Assembly (NCBI RefSeq): GCF_000429325.1
Contig: NZ_KE386886.1
Span: 189,626-253,625 of the forward strand
Direction: 5' to 3'
Length of the DNA: 64,000 nucleotides
DNA from: Fundidesulfovibrio putealis DSM 16056
Lineage (GTDB): Bacteria; Desulfobacterota; Desulfovibrionia; Desulfovibrionales; Desulfovibrionaceae
Shown here: one piece after another, positions 26,671 to 35,619 of the stretch
How positions within the stretch are numbered: the first letter of the stretch is position 1
Layout: each line of letters starts with the position of its first letter
Notes under the pieces: generated by a model
What the model saw: the letters and a program-made list of their open reading frames with translations, nothing else
Told to the model about the DNA's origin: nothing
Databases searched by the model: none
Translations under genes and position numbers: made by a program

Positions 26671-29394
26671 ATGATCAAGCGGAGCCTTATCATCAACGGC
26701 AAACCCCAGATCGTGGTGGTGGACCAGGACGAGACCCTGGCCAACGTGCTGCGCGGCCAGCTCAAACTCACCGGCACCAAGGTCGGCTGCGGCGAGGGCC
26801 AGTGCGGCGCGTGCAACGTGATCGTGAACGGCAAGCTCACGCGCTCCTGCGTCACCAAGATGAAGCGCGTGGCCGACGGCGCCGAGATCTTCACCATCGA
26901 AGGCCTGGGGCAGCCCGGCAACCTGCACCCCCTGCAGCTGGCCTGGATGGTTCACGGCGCGGCGCAGTGCGGCTTCTGCTCGCCCGGTTTCATCGTCTCC
27001 GCCAAGGCCCTGCTGGACGTGAACGCCAACCCCACCCGCGAGGAAGTGCGCGAGTGGTTCCAGAAGAACCGCAACGCCTGCCGCTGCACCGGCTACAAGC
27101 CCCTGGTGGACGCGGTCATGGACGCGGCCAAGGTGCTGCAGGGCAAGCTGAAGATGTCCGACCTGGCCTACAAGCTGCCCGCTGACGGGCGCATCTGGGG
27201 CACCAAATTCCCCCGCCCCAGCGCCGAGGCCAAGGTCACCGGCACCTGCGACTACGGCGCGGACCTGGGCGTGAAGATGCCCGAAGGCACCCTGAAGCTG
27301 GCGCTGGTGCAGGCTACCGTCTCGCACGCCAACATCAAGTCCATCGACACCTCCGAAGCCCTCACGATGCCCGGCGTGCACAGCGTGCTCACCCACAAGG
27401 ACGTCAAGGGCAAGAACCGCATCACCGGCCTCATCACCTTCCCCACCAACAAGGGCGACGGCTGGGACCGCCCCATCCTGTGCGACGAGAAGGTCTTCCA
27501 GTACGGCGACGCCATCGCCATCGTCTGCGCGGACACCGAGAAGCAGGCCAAGGCCGCAGCGGCCAAGGTCAAGGTTGTTCTCGAAGAGCTGCCCGCCTAC
27601 ATGAGCGCCCCGGCGGCCATGGCCGACGACGCCATCGAGATCCACCCCGGCACGCCCAACGTGTACTTCGTCCAGAAGATCGTCAAAGGCGACGACACCA
27701 AGCCGGTGTTCGACAAGGCCCCCGTGGTGGTGGAGGACGACTTCTACGTGGGACGCCAGCCCCACCTGCCCATCGAGCCGGACGTAGGCTTCGCCTTCGT
27801 GAACGACGAGGGCAAGCTGGTGATCCACTCCAAGTCCATCGGCCTGCACCTGCACCTGTACATGATCGCGCCCGGCCTTGGCGTCGAGGCGGACAAGCTG
27901 GTCATGGTGCAGAACCCCGCCGGTGGCACCTTCGGCTACAAGTTCAGCCCCACCATGGAGGCCCTTGTGGGCGTTGCCGCCCTGGCCACCGGCCGCCCGG
28001 TGTTTTTGTGCTACGACTACCACCAGCAGCAGACCTACACCGGCAAGCGCTCGCCCTTCTTCATGAACGTGCGCCTGGCCGCCGGGAAAGACGGCAAGCT
28101 CCTGGGCATGGAGTCCGACTGGACCGTGGACCACGGCCCCTACTCCGAGTTCGGCGACCTCTTGACCCTGCGCGGCGCGCAGTTCATCGGCGCGGGCTAC
28201 GCCATCCCCAGCATCCGGGGTGAGGGGCGCACCGTTTGCACCAACCACGCCTGGGGTTCGGCCTTCCGTGGATACGGCTCGCCCCAGAGCGAGTTCGCTT
28301 CGGAAGTGCTCATGGACGAGCTGGCCGAGAAGCTCGGCATGGATCCCCTGGAGCTGCGCTACCTCAACTGCTACCGCAAGGGCGACACCACCCCCAACGG
28401 CCAGGAGCCCGAGGTGCTGAGCCTGCCCGAGATGATCGACATCCTGCGCCCCAAGTACGAGGCCGCAAAAGCCAAGGCCAAGAAGAACTCTACCGCCGAG
28501 ATCAAGCGCGGCGTGGGCATCTCCCTTGGCGTGTACGGCGCGGGCCTCGACGGCCCCGACGCTTCCGAGGCCTATGTGGAGCTCAACTCCGACAACACCA
28601 TCACCATCTTCAACACCTGGGAAGACCACGGCCAGGGCGCGGACATGGGCTCGCTCGGCACCGCGCACGAGGCCCTGCGCCCCATGGGCGTGAAGCCTGA
28701 GCAGATCAGGCTGGTGATGAACGACACCAGTGTCGCCCCCAACTCCGGCCCGGCGGGCGGCAGCCGCTCCCAGGTGATGGTGGGCAAGGCCATCATCGCG
28801 GGCTGCGAGCTCCTGATGGCGGCCATGCGCAAGGCCGACAAGACCTATCGCACCTTTGATGAGATGGTGGCCGAGAAGATCCCCACCAAGTACACCGGCC
28901 AGTGGACCGCCCCGGCCACCCACTGCGACACCAACGGCGTGGGCAACCCCTTCAGCTGCTACATGTACGGCATGTTCATGTCCGAAGTGGCCGTGGAAGT
29001 AGCCACCGGCAAGACCACCGTGGAGAAGATGACCCTGGTGGCCGACGTCGGCACCCTGTGCAACAAGCTCGTGGTGGACGGCCAGATGTACGGCGGCCTG
29101 GCCCAGGGCATCGGCCTGGCCCTCACCGAGGACTTCGAGGATTTGAAGAAGCACTCCACCCTGGTGGGCGCGGGCTTCCCCTACACCCAGCAGATCCCCG
29201 ACGACATGGAGCTGATCTACGTGGAGACCCCGCGCGAGCACGGCCCCCACGGCGCGTCGGGCACGGGCGAGCTGCCGCTCACCTGCCCCCACGCGGCGGT
29301 GATAAACGCCATCTACAACGCCTGCGGCGTGCGCATCACCAAGCTCCCGGCCCTGCCGGAGAAGGTGCTGGCGGGACTTCAGGCCGCGAAGTAA
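26671..29394 (+). CDS. mop: Molybdenum aldehyde oxidoreductase, D. gigas Mop type
   Basis: 907 residues, the same length as D. gigas Mop as I remember it and close to it throughout. Two [2Fe-2S] clusters: Cys40, 45, 48, 60 in the plant-ferredoxin-type domain and Cys100, 103, 137, 139 in the helical domain. The molybdenum domains follow, with GTFGYKFSP, AFRGYGSPQ, GPAGGSRSQ and the catalytic Glu in SGTGELPLT (Glu867 by my count, the D. gigas Glu869 equivalent). It oxidises aldehydes to carboxylic acids using molybdopterin cytosine dinucleotide and has no flavin domain. Likely soluble. It is the first structural gene of a nine-gene unit that ends at 38430. Confidence 0.97.
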   Translation: MIKRSLIINGKPQIVVVDQDETLANVLRGQLKLTGTKVGCGEGQCGACNVIVNGKLTRSCVTKMKRVADGAEIFTIEGLGQPGNLHPLQLAWMVHGAAQCGFCSPGFIVSAKALLDVNANPTREEVREWFQKNRNACRCTGYKPLVDAVMDAAKVLQGKLKMSDLAYKLPADGRIWGTKFPRPSAEAKVTGTCDYGADLGVKMPEGTLKLALVQATVSHANIKSIDTSEALTMPGVHSVLTHKDVKGKNRITGLITFPTNKGDGWDRPILCDEKVFQYGDAIAIVCADTEKQAKAAAAKVKVVLEELPAYMSAPAAMADDAIEIHPGTPNVYFVQKIVKGDDTKPVFDKAPVVVEDDFYVGRQPHLPIEPDVGFAFVNDEGKLVIHSKSIGLHLHLYMIAPGLGVEADKLVMVQNPAGGTFGYKFSPTMEALVGVAALATGRPVFLCYDYHQQQTYTGKRSPFFMNVRLAAGKDGKLLGMESDWTVDHGPYSEFGDLLTLRGAQFIGAGYAIPSIRGEGRTVCTNHAWGSAFRGYGSPQSEFASEVLMDELAEKLGMDPLELRYLNCYRKGDTTPNGQEPEVLSLPEMIDILRPKYEAAKAKAKKNSTAEIKRGVGISLGVYGAGLDGPDASEAYVELNSDNTITIFNTWEDHGQGADMGSLGTAHEALRPMGVKPEQIRLVMNDTSVAPNSGPAGGSRSQVMVGKAIIAGCELLMAAMRKADKTYRTFDEMVAEKIPTKYTGQWTAPATHCDTNGVGNPFSCYMYGMFMSEVAVEVATGKTTVEKMTLVADVGTLCNKLVVDGQMYGGLAQGIGLALTEDFEDLKKHSTLVGAGFPYTQQIPDDMELIYVETPREHGPHGASGTGELPLTCPHAAVINAIYNACGVRITKLPALPEKVLAGLQAAK

Positions 29395-29418
29395 ACTGAC
29401 GACGCAACAAACCTGAAC

Positions 29419-29452
29419 GAGGGAGCGGGCGGCATTTCGCGCCCGCTCCCTC
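29419..29452 (+). other. Stem-loop between mop and the maturation genes
   Basis: A 13-bp perfect stem GAGGGAGCGGGCG/CGCCCGCTCCCTC with an 8-nt loop, 25 bp after the mop stop. There is no U-tract after it. It could reduce read-through into downstream genes or protect the 3' end of an abundant mop transcript. Confidence 0.7.
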
Positions 29453-29468
29453 ACCATATGGAAGACGC

Positions 29469-32039
29469 ATGGAACAGCAGGAACTGCGCGAGTGGGAAAG
29501 CCGTTGCATCCAGGAGGAGCCGCCCTATTGCCAGGCGGCCTGCCCCATCCACGTGGACGCGCGCGCCTTCATGGAGCTGATGAAGGCCGGGAACGCGGAC
29601 GCGGCCCGCAAGATCCTCGAAAAGACCATGCCCCTGCCCTCGGTGCTGGGGGCCATCTGCGACCACCCCTGCGAAGCAGTCTGCAAGCGCGGCCAGGCAG
29701 GCGAGCCCGTGGCCATCGGGGCGCTTGAGCGGGCCTGCCTGCGCCTTGGCAGGCCGGGGCCAAAGCCCCTGGTGCTGCCTTCCAAAGGCAAACAGGCTGC
29801 CGTGCTGGGAGCCGGGCTTGCTGCCCTGACCTGCGCCTGGGACCTTGTCCGCAAGGGCTACGGCGTCACTGTGTTCACGCCTGACCAGCGCGCGGGCGGA
29901 CGTCTGTGCGGCCTGCCGGAAAGCCTGCTGCCAGCGGCGGACCTGGCCCGCGAGGTCGCCCGTCTGGAAGCCATGGGGGTGGCGCTTCGCACCGGGCAGG
30001 AATACACCCCGGAATTTCTCGAATCGGCGCAGGCCGGTTTCGACGCCGTGTTCGCCGAATACGGCGCGCCTCTTTGTCCCGAAAGCCGGGGCGACGTGGA
30101 CCCCGTGACCCTCGCCTGCGCGGTTTCGGCCAGTGAGGCCGGTGAATCTCCCCAGTCCGGTTCCGGGCAGGAACGCACCGGGAAAGCTGCCGTGTTCTGC
30201 GGCGGCTGGCCCGGCCCGGACGGGGCGTTCTCGCCCATCGGCGAGGCCACGGACGCCAGACGCGCCGCCGCCTCCATGGACCGCCACATGTCCGGCGCGT
30301 CGCTGACCGCCTCGCGCGAGAAGGAAGGCCCCATCCCCACGCGGCTGTACACCTCGCTCAAGGGCGTTGAACCAAGCGCCAGGGTCGCCCCCGCAGACGT
30401 TTCCGGCGTATTGGATGCCTCGGAAGCATCAAGCGAGGCCGCGCGCTGCCTGAACTGTCAGTGCCTGGAGTGCGTCAAGGTCTGCGCCTACCTGGAGCAC
30501 TACAAGGGCTACCCCAAGAAGTACGCCCGCCAGATCTACAACAACGCGGCCATCGTCCAGGGCGTGCATCAGGCCAACACCATGATCAACTCGTGCAGCC
30601 TGTGCGGCCTGTGCACCGAGGTCTGCCCGGAACGCTTCTCCATGGCCGAGTTCTGCCTGACCGCCCGGCGAGACATGGTGGAGCGCGGCAAGATGCCCCC
30701 CTCGGCCCACGAATTCGCCCTAGAGGACATGGCTGCGGGCAACGGCCCGGCCTTCGAGCTTTCACGCAACCAGCCGGGCGCGTCGCAGAGCGCGTATGCC
30801 TTCTTCCCCGGCTGCCAGCTTGCGGCCTCGCACCCGCACCACGTGGCCTCGGCCTACGATTTTCTGCGCGCGCATCTTACGGGCGGGGTGGGGCTCCTGA
30901 TGCGCTGCTGCGGCGTCCCGGCAAAGTGGGCCGGGCGCGCCGACCTGTTCGACGCGTCCCTGCACGAACTGCGCGCCCGCTGGAAGGAGCTTGGCTCCCC
31001 GCAGGTGATCGCGGCCTGCGCCTCCTGTCTGGCGGTGTTCAGGGAGCACGCCCCGGAGTTCAAGACCCGCTCTCTCTGGGAGGCGCTGGCGGAAACGGGC
31101 CTGCCCGTGCTCACCGGAGAGCGCCCCCCCGGCCCCGTGGCCGTGCACGACCCCTGCTCGCTCCGCCACGACCAACCAACGCGTGAGGCCGTACGAAACG
31201 CCCTGCGCACCCTGGACATCCCCTTCCAGGAGCTTCCCCTCTCGGGCCAGTTCACCGAGTGCTGCGGCTACGGCGGCCTTATGGGGAACGTGAATCCCGC
31301 GCTGTCGCGCGAAGTCGCGCGGCGGCGCGGGGCCGAAACGGCCCTGGACATGGCTGCCTCCTGCTCCATGTGCCGCGACCGGCTGGCCGCCGAGGGCAAG
31401 CGGGTCTGGCACGCGCTGGACTTCGTTTTCCCCGGCCCGGCCATGGACCCGGCGGCCAAAGGCCCCGGCTTCTCCCAGCGCCACGAGAACCGCGCCCGCC
31501 TGAAGGCAACGCTCCTGCGCGACGTCTGGGGCGAAGACGCCGCGCCCCACGCACACGGGCTGGACGTCTCCTATGCGCCCGGCGTATTGGAATCCATGGA
31601 GGACCGGCGTATCCTGCAAGAAGACGTGGAAGCGGTGCTGGTCGAGACGCTCCGCACGGGCCGCAGGATGGTCGACCGGGAGTCCGGGCGCTTCCTGGCC
31701 AGTTTCAGGCCCCGGCGCGTGAACTATTGGGTTGAGTATTTCCAGGAGGGCGACCGGATAACGGTGTCGCGGGCCTGGTGCCACCGCATGGAGCTGGCCG
31801 GGCCAACGGGAACAGCCTCGGACGTGCCCAGCACCCAGCATGTGTACATGCCCGAGAGCGGAGACTGGGCCTGCGCCTGCGGGGCGGAGCTGGTCCCCGG
31901 CCCTGTGGTGGCCGGATACCTGGGCAGCGCCTTCACCATTACGCTGCTCACCTGCGCCGATTGCGCGCTGGAGCTGGTTCCCGAGGGGCTGGCCCTGGGC
32001 AAGATGGCCGAGGTGGAGCAGCTTCTGGAGGACAAATAA
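29469..32039 (+). CDS. Multidomain flavin/Fe-S protein: GltD-like N-terminus, 4Fe-4S pair, HdrB-like CCG domains and C-terminal redox domain
   Basis: 856 residues. N-terminal Fe-S region as in GltD (Cys21, 25, 64, 68, 72), a FAD-type Rossmann segment AAVLGAGLAALTCAWDL at about 110, a region with CLNCQCLECVKVC and CSLCGLCTEVC (two [4Fe-4S]), two HdrB-like CCG motifs (CCGVPAKW, CCGYGGLMG), and a final domain with CACG and CADC ending LALGKMAEVEQLLEDK. I associate this layout with the family named pyridine nucleotide-disulfide oxidoreductase/dicluster-binding protein in the D. vulgaris DVU_155x neighbourhood. The last about 70 residues resemble the separate DVU_1557 redox protein, so this may be a fusion. 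The flavin region is shorter than in GltD. Predicted role: electron transfer for mop or its maturation. Confidence 0.85.
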   Translation: MEQQELREWESRCIQEEPPYCQAACPIHVDARAFMELMKAGNADAARKILEKTMPLPSVLGAICDHPCEAVCKRGQAGEPVAIGALERACLRLGRPGPKPLVLPSKGKQAAVLGAGLAALTCAWDLVRKGYGVTVFTPDQRAGGRLCGLPESLLPAADLAREVARLEAMGVALRTGQEYTPEFLESAQAGFDAVFAEYGAPLCPESRGDVDPVTLACAVSASEAGESPQSGSGQERTGKAAVFCGGWPGPDGAFSPIGEATDARRAAASMDRHMSGASLTASREKEGPIPTRLYTSLKGVEPSARVAPADVSGVLDASEASSEAARCLNCQCLECVKVCAYLEHYKGYPKKYARQIYNNAAIVQGVHQANTMINSCSLCGLCTEVCPERFSMAEFCLTARRDMVERGKMPPSAHEFALEDMAAGNGPAFELSRNQPGASQSAYAFFPGCQLAASHPHHVASAYDFLRAHLTGGVGLLMRCCGVPAKWAGRADLFDASLHELRARWKELGSPQVIAACASCLAVFREHAPEFKTRSLWEALAETGLPVLTGERPPGPVAVHDPCSLRHDQPTREAVRNALRTLDIPFQELPLSGQFTECCGYGGLMGNVNPALSREVARRRGAETALDMAASCSMCRDRLAAEGKRVWHALDFVFPGPAMDPAAKGPGFSQRHENRARLKATLLRDVWGEDAAPHAHGLDVSYAPGVLESMEDRRILQEDVEAVLVETLRTGRRMVDRESGRFLASFRPRRVNYWVEYFQEGDRITVSRAWCHRMELAGPTGTASDVPSTQHVYMPESGDWACACGAELVPGPVVAGYLGSAFTITLLTCADCALELVPEGLALGKMAEVEQLLEDK

Positions 32040-32040
32040 C

Positions 32041-32733
32041 ATGGACCCTGCCCCCCGAGTTCCACCAATCCCACTCTTCGAGCGCGAGGCGTTCCGGGAC
32101 GTTGCCGGGCTGGCCCTGCGTCCCGGCGGAACAGCGCTCACGGAAGTGGCGCTGGAGCACTGCGTTCTCGCGCCGGGGGCGCTGGTGGCGGACATCGGTT
32201 GCGGGCGCGGCGCCAGCCTGCCGCTGCTGACCCGACGGGGGCTCGCTCCCGTGGGCCTGGACCCCTCGCCGCACCTGCTGGCCGAGGCCCGCAGGCACGA
32301 CGACAAAGCCGCGCTGGTGCAGGCCACGGCGGAGGCCGTCCCGTTTCGCGCCGGCACATTCGCGGCGGTGCTGTGCGAGTGCGTGCTCTCCATCACCCGC
32401 GATCCGCGCACGGCCCTGGGGGAGATGCACCGCATCCTGGCTCCGGGCGGGCTCCTGGTGCTGACCGACCTCTACCTGCGCGACCCTGTGGACAATCAAG
32501 CCCCGCGCACGGCTGGCTGCGCGGCAGGGGCCGTGCCGCGCCATGTGGTGGAAGAGCGCCTGCACGCGGCCGGATTTTTCATGCGCGTGTTCGAGGACCA
32601 CAGCAGGCTGCTGGCCGAGCTGGCCGGGCGGCTCCTGTTCGCGGGCTTCGACAGCTCCGAGCTGGGGCTTGGCTGCACCTCCTGCGGCAGGCCCGGCTAT
32701 TTCCTGTGCATCGCCCAAACGGAGGCCCTGTGA
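32041..32733 (+). CDS. SAM-dependent methyltransferase (DVU_1556-like)
   Basis: 230 residues from the ATG at 32041, 1 bp after the previous stop. A class I methyltransferase: motif I LVADIGCGRGASLPLL, motif II VGLDPSPH, motif IV FAAVLCECVLSIT and the post-motif HRILAPGGLLVLTDLYL. The C-terminus contains GLGCTSCGRPGYFLC, an extra cysteine pair not typical of simple methyltransferases. The substrate is unknown. Tight packing with the radical SAM and CoA-ligase-like genes points to a shared small-molecule or cofactor modification. Confidence 0.88.
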   Translation: MDPAPRVPPIPLFEREAFRDVAGLALRPGGTALTEVALEHCVLAPGALVADIGCGRGASLPLLTRRGLAPVGLDPSPHLLAEARRHDDKAALVQATAEAVPFRAGTFAAVLCECVLSITRDPRTALGEMHRILAPGGLLVLTDLYLRDPVDNQAPRTAGCAAGAVPRHVVEERLHAAGFFMRVFEDHSRLLAELAGRLLFAGFDSSELGLGCTSCGRPGYFLCIAQTEAL

Positions 32734-33179
32734 GCGAGTACCTTCTGGACATCCTGCCCCTGGCGGCCAAGGGCTACTGTTGCAGCCAGATGCTGGGGCT
32801 CCTGGCCCTTCAGGCCCAGGGGACCGAGAACCCCGGCCTGGTGCGGGCGCTTGGCGGCCTGTGCCACGGCATGGGCCAGTGCGGGCAGACCTGCGGCGTG
32901 CTGACCGGCGGGGCCTGCGTGCTCTCGCTGTATCTGGGCAAGGGCGCGGACGACGAGACGCCCTCGGACAAGGCAGATCTGGCCGTGTCCGAGTTCGTGG
33001 ACTGGTTCACGGAGCGCACCAGTGAGTACGGCGGCACCTCATGCGCGGACATCCTGGGCGAATGCCCGGACGGCAAACCGGACATGAGCCGCTGCGCACA
33101 GCTGATCGGCGAGGCCTGGGCGCAGATCCTGACAATCCTGACCGGGCTCGGCGTGGACCCGTCCGAGGCCAGGGAGTAG
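32730..33179 (+). CDS. C-GCAxxG-C-C family protein (DVU_1555-like)
   Basis: 149 residues from a GTG start overlapping the methyltransferase stop by 4 nt, with GGAGG 5 bp upstream. The sequence GYCCSQMLGLLALQAQG...LGGLCHGMGQCGQTCGVLTGGACVLSLYLG is the cysteine pattern of the C_GCAxxG_C_C redox family, which is thought to bind metal or Fe-S or to carry redox-active thiols. Two further cysteines (TSCADILGEC) follow. It belongs to the conserved aldehyde-oxidoreductase neighbourhood; its function is unknown. Confidence 0.88.
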   Translation: MSEYLLDILPLAAKGYCCSQMLGLLALQAQGTENPGLVRALGGLCHGMGQCGQTCGVLTGGACVLSLYLGKGADDETPSDKADLAVSEFVDWFTERTSEYGGTSCADILGECPDGKPDMSRCAQLIGEAWAQILTILTGLGVDPSEARE

Positions 33180-33184
33180 GCGGC

Positions 33185-34579
33185 GTGCCCGAAGAGTCTT
33201 GCGGCGGGCATTTGGGAGACACCCAGAGCCTCTGCCCGGTCTGCCTGAAACGCCTGCCCGCGCGGCGCGTGCCCGATGGCGATACGGTCCGGCTTACGCG
33301 CACCTGCCCGGAGCACGGCGAGTTCCGCGAGCCGGTCTGGGTCGGGGAGCCCGCCATGAAATCCTGGCGGCGGCCCAAGAGGCCGTCGCCGCCCAACCCC
33401 GGCGGCGCGGCAGGCAAGGGCTGTCCGTACGACTGCGGCCTGTGTCCGCAGCACGCCCAGCACACCTGCACCGCCCTGGTGGAGCTCACCGCGCGCTGCG
33501 ACCTGGGCTGCCCGGTCTGCTTCGCCTCGTCCGGCGAGACCCTGTCGCCTGAACCGGACGCGGACGAGCTTGGGCGCAGGTTCCGGGAGCTGCGGACCAG
33601 GGCAGGTTCATGCAACCTTCAGCTTTCCGGCGGCGAGCCCACGGTGCGCGCTGATCTGGAAGACATCGTGCGCGTGGCCGTCAAGGCCGGGTTCGCCTTC
33701 GTGCAGCTGAACACCAACGGGCTTCGCCTGGGCCGCGAGGAAGGCTTCGCCGAGCGTCTGGCCGGAGCTGGCCTGTCGTCGGTATTCCTGCAATTCGACG
33801 GCTCGGACGCGGCCTGCGCGGCTCTTCGCGGTCGCCCACTGCTGGCCGAGAAGATGGCCGCCGTCAAAGCTTGCGAAAAGGCCGGACTCGGCGTGGTGCT
33901 GGTGCCCACCCTGGCGCGCGGCATCAACGACGACGAGTGCGGGGACATCCTCAGGCTGGCGCTCTCGCTCGGGCCGACCGTTCGCGGAGTGCACTTCCAG
34001 CCCATGGCCGCTTTTGGCCGTCATCCCGGCCAAGAGACTGGCCAAGGCTTGGAGCGCGGCCTGCACGGCCCCACCTTGCCGGAGGTGCTCACGTCTCTGG
34101 TGTCCCAGTCCGGCGGGCTATTGAAGATTTCGGATTTCCATCCCCCCGGCTGCGAGCACTCGCTCTGCTCGTTCTCCGGCACGTTCCTGCGCCAGGACGA
34201 TGGCGGATTGTCGCCCGTTTCCGGAGGCGGATGCTGCGATCCGGCTCCCACGGGCCTCATCCCCACGGCCTTGGAAGGCGCGCTCAAGTCCCGCGCCTTC
34301 ACGGCCCGGCAGTGGTCCGCCCCGGCGAATAATCCGGCTCCCGGAGCCCTGGTTGACGACTTCGACCGCTTCCTGGCCCAATCCGGCACGCGAAACCGCT
34401 TCTCCATCTCCTGCATGGCCTTCCAGGACGCCTGGACCATCGACCTGGAGCGCGCGCAAGGCTGTTGCATCCACGTGCTGGCCCCGGACGGCGCGCTGGT
34501 ACCCTTCTGCCTGTACAACCTGACCTCGGCCACCGGGCGCACCTTGCACCGGGGCAACCATGGGAGTGTCGTCTTATGA
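33185..34579 (+). CDS. Radical SAM protein related to the MJ0619/Tes-type methylase group
   Basis: 464 residues; GTG start 5 bp after the previous stop. An N-terminal zinc-ribbon-like part (CPVCLKRLPARRV...TRTCPEHGEF, then CPYDCGLCPQHAQHTC) precedes the radical SAM cluster motif CDLGCPVC (Cx3Cx2C) and a TIM-barrel with LQLSGGEPTVR. This N-terminal cysteine arrangement is that of the MJ0619 group, which methylates pterin precursors, and of related lipid-coupling enzymes. Later cysteines (PGCEHSLCSF, GGGCCDP, GCCIHV) could bind further clusters. A related family has, I believe, been called TrsS. A pterin- or cofactor-directed reaction beside mop is an attractive but unproven idea. Confidence 0.85.
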   Translation: MPEESCGGHLGDTQSLCPVCLKRLPARRVPDGDTVRLTRTCPEHGEFREPVWVGEPAMKSWRRPKRPSPPNPGGAAGKGCPYDCGLCPQHAQHTCTALVELTARCDLGCPVCFASSGETLSPEPDADELGRRFRELRTRAGSCNLQLSGGEPTVRADLEDIVRVAVKAGFAFVQLNTNGLRLGREEGFAERLAGAGLSSVFLQFDGSDAACAALRGRPLLAEKMAAVKACEKAGLGVVLVPTLARGINDDECGDILRLALSLGPTVRGVHFQPMAAFGRHPGQETGQGLERGLHGPTLPEVLTSLVSQSGGLLKISDFHPPGCEHSLCSFSGTFLRQDDGGLSPVSGGGCCDPAPTGLIPTALEGALKSRAFTARQWSAPANNPAPGALVDDFDRFLAQSGTRNRFSISCMAFQDAWTIDLERAQGCCIHVLAPDGALVPFCLYNLTSATGRTLHRGNHGSVVL

Positions 34580-35619
34580 TGCGCTGCTCCCTGGATGCCT
34601 GGGTGTCCCTGGCCACCGGCGTGCCCGGCCCGGACCCGCAGGCCCTGGGCCAATGGCAGGCCCAGCGCCTGCACGCCCTGGCGCGGTGGGCCAGGACCAG
34701 AAGCCCCTTCTACGCGGAGCATCTACCGGACTTGGCCGATAGCCCTGGCGGCGTCGCGGCCCTGCCGTTCCTCACGCCGGACCACTTGCGCGAACATTCC
34801 GAGCGCATGCTCTGCGTGTCGCAGGGCGACGTGGACCGCGTGGTGACCCTGAACACCTCCGGCACCTCGGGCAAGCCCAAGCGCCTGTTCTTCACCGGTC
34901 GCGAGCTCGAAGACACGCTCGACTTCTTCCGGGTGGGGATGGCCTCCTTCACCGCGCCCGGCGACGTGGTGCTCATCCTGCTGCCGGGGCGCAGGGAGGA
35001 CGGCGCGGCCATGCTCCTGGCCCGCGCGCTCTCGGAAATCGGGGTGCGCCCGGTGCTCGCGCCACACCCCTGCGCGCCGCAGGAGGCCGCGCGGCTCATC
35101 TCGCAGGAGGCCGTCACCTGCCTGGCCGCGCTGCCCTCGCAACTTCGCGCCTTGCTTACGCTTTCCCAGGGCGGGCCTGCCTGGCCAAGAGCGCTGGACA
35201 GGGCGCTTCTTTCCGGCGAGCCGGTGACCCCGGAGCTTCGCCGCAGGGCGGACGAGGCGGGCATCGAAATCTACGCCCACTACGGCCTCACCGAGACCTG
35301 CTTCGGCGGCGGCGTGGAGTGCGGCGCGCACCACGGCTACCACCTGCGCGAAGCGGACCTGCTGGTGGAAATCGTGAATCCGGTCACGGGGCGGGCCGTG
35401 GCCCTTGGGCGCGAAGGCGAAGTGGTGATAAGCACGCTCTCGCGCCGGGGCATGCCGCTTCTGCGCTACCGCACCGGGGACATGGCACGCATGCTGCCCG
35501 GCCCCTGCCCCTGCGGCAGCCCGCTTCGGCGGCTTGGACCCATCACAGGACGCATACAGACAACCGGGGACACCGTGCAGGTGTTCATCCCCGATAAAGG
35601 AACGGCAAACGGACTATGA
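34576..35619 (+). CDS. AMP-dependent CoA ligase-like protein (DVU_1553-like)
   Basis: 347 residues, ATGA overlap with the radical SAM gene. It belongs to the phenylacetate-CoA ligase-like branch of the adenylate-forming family: ARWARTRSPFYAEHL near the N-terminus, P-loop TLNTSGTSGKPKRLFFT, AHYGLTETCFGGGVEC, and TGDMARM. It is shorter than true ligases (about 430 residues), and the C-terminal lid is reduced after GRIQTTGDTVQVF. It may activate a carboxylate as an adenylate during cofactor or protein modification. Substrate unknown. Confidence 0.87.
   Translation: MMRCSLDAWVSLATGVPGPDPQALGQWQAQRLHALARWARTRSPFYAEHLPDLADSPGGVAALPFLTPDHLREHSERMLCVSQGDVDRVVTLNTSGTSGKPKRLFFTGRELEDTLDFFRVGMASFTAPGDVVLILLPGRREDGAAMLLARALSEIGVRPVLAPHPCAPQEAARLISQEAVTCLAALPSQLRALLTLSQGGPAWPRALDRALLSGEPVTPELRRRADEAGIEIYAHYGLTETCFGGGVECGAHHGYHLREADLLVEIVNPVTGRAVALGREGEVVISTLSRRGMPLLRYRTGDMARMLPGPCPCGSPLRRLGPITGRIQTTGDTVQVFIPDKGTANGL

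Noticed and set aside
26644..29457. Long minus-strand frame opposite mop
   Set aside because: Antisense shadow; mop is matched along its entire length to the known enzyme.
33185..34579. Possible selenocysteine in the radical SAM protein
   Set aside because: No in-frame TGA occurs before the true stop, and cysteines fill the motif positions.
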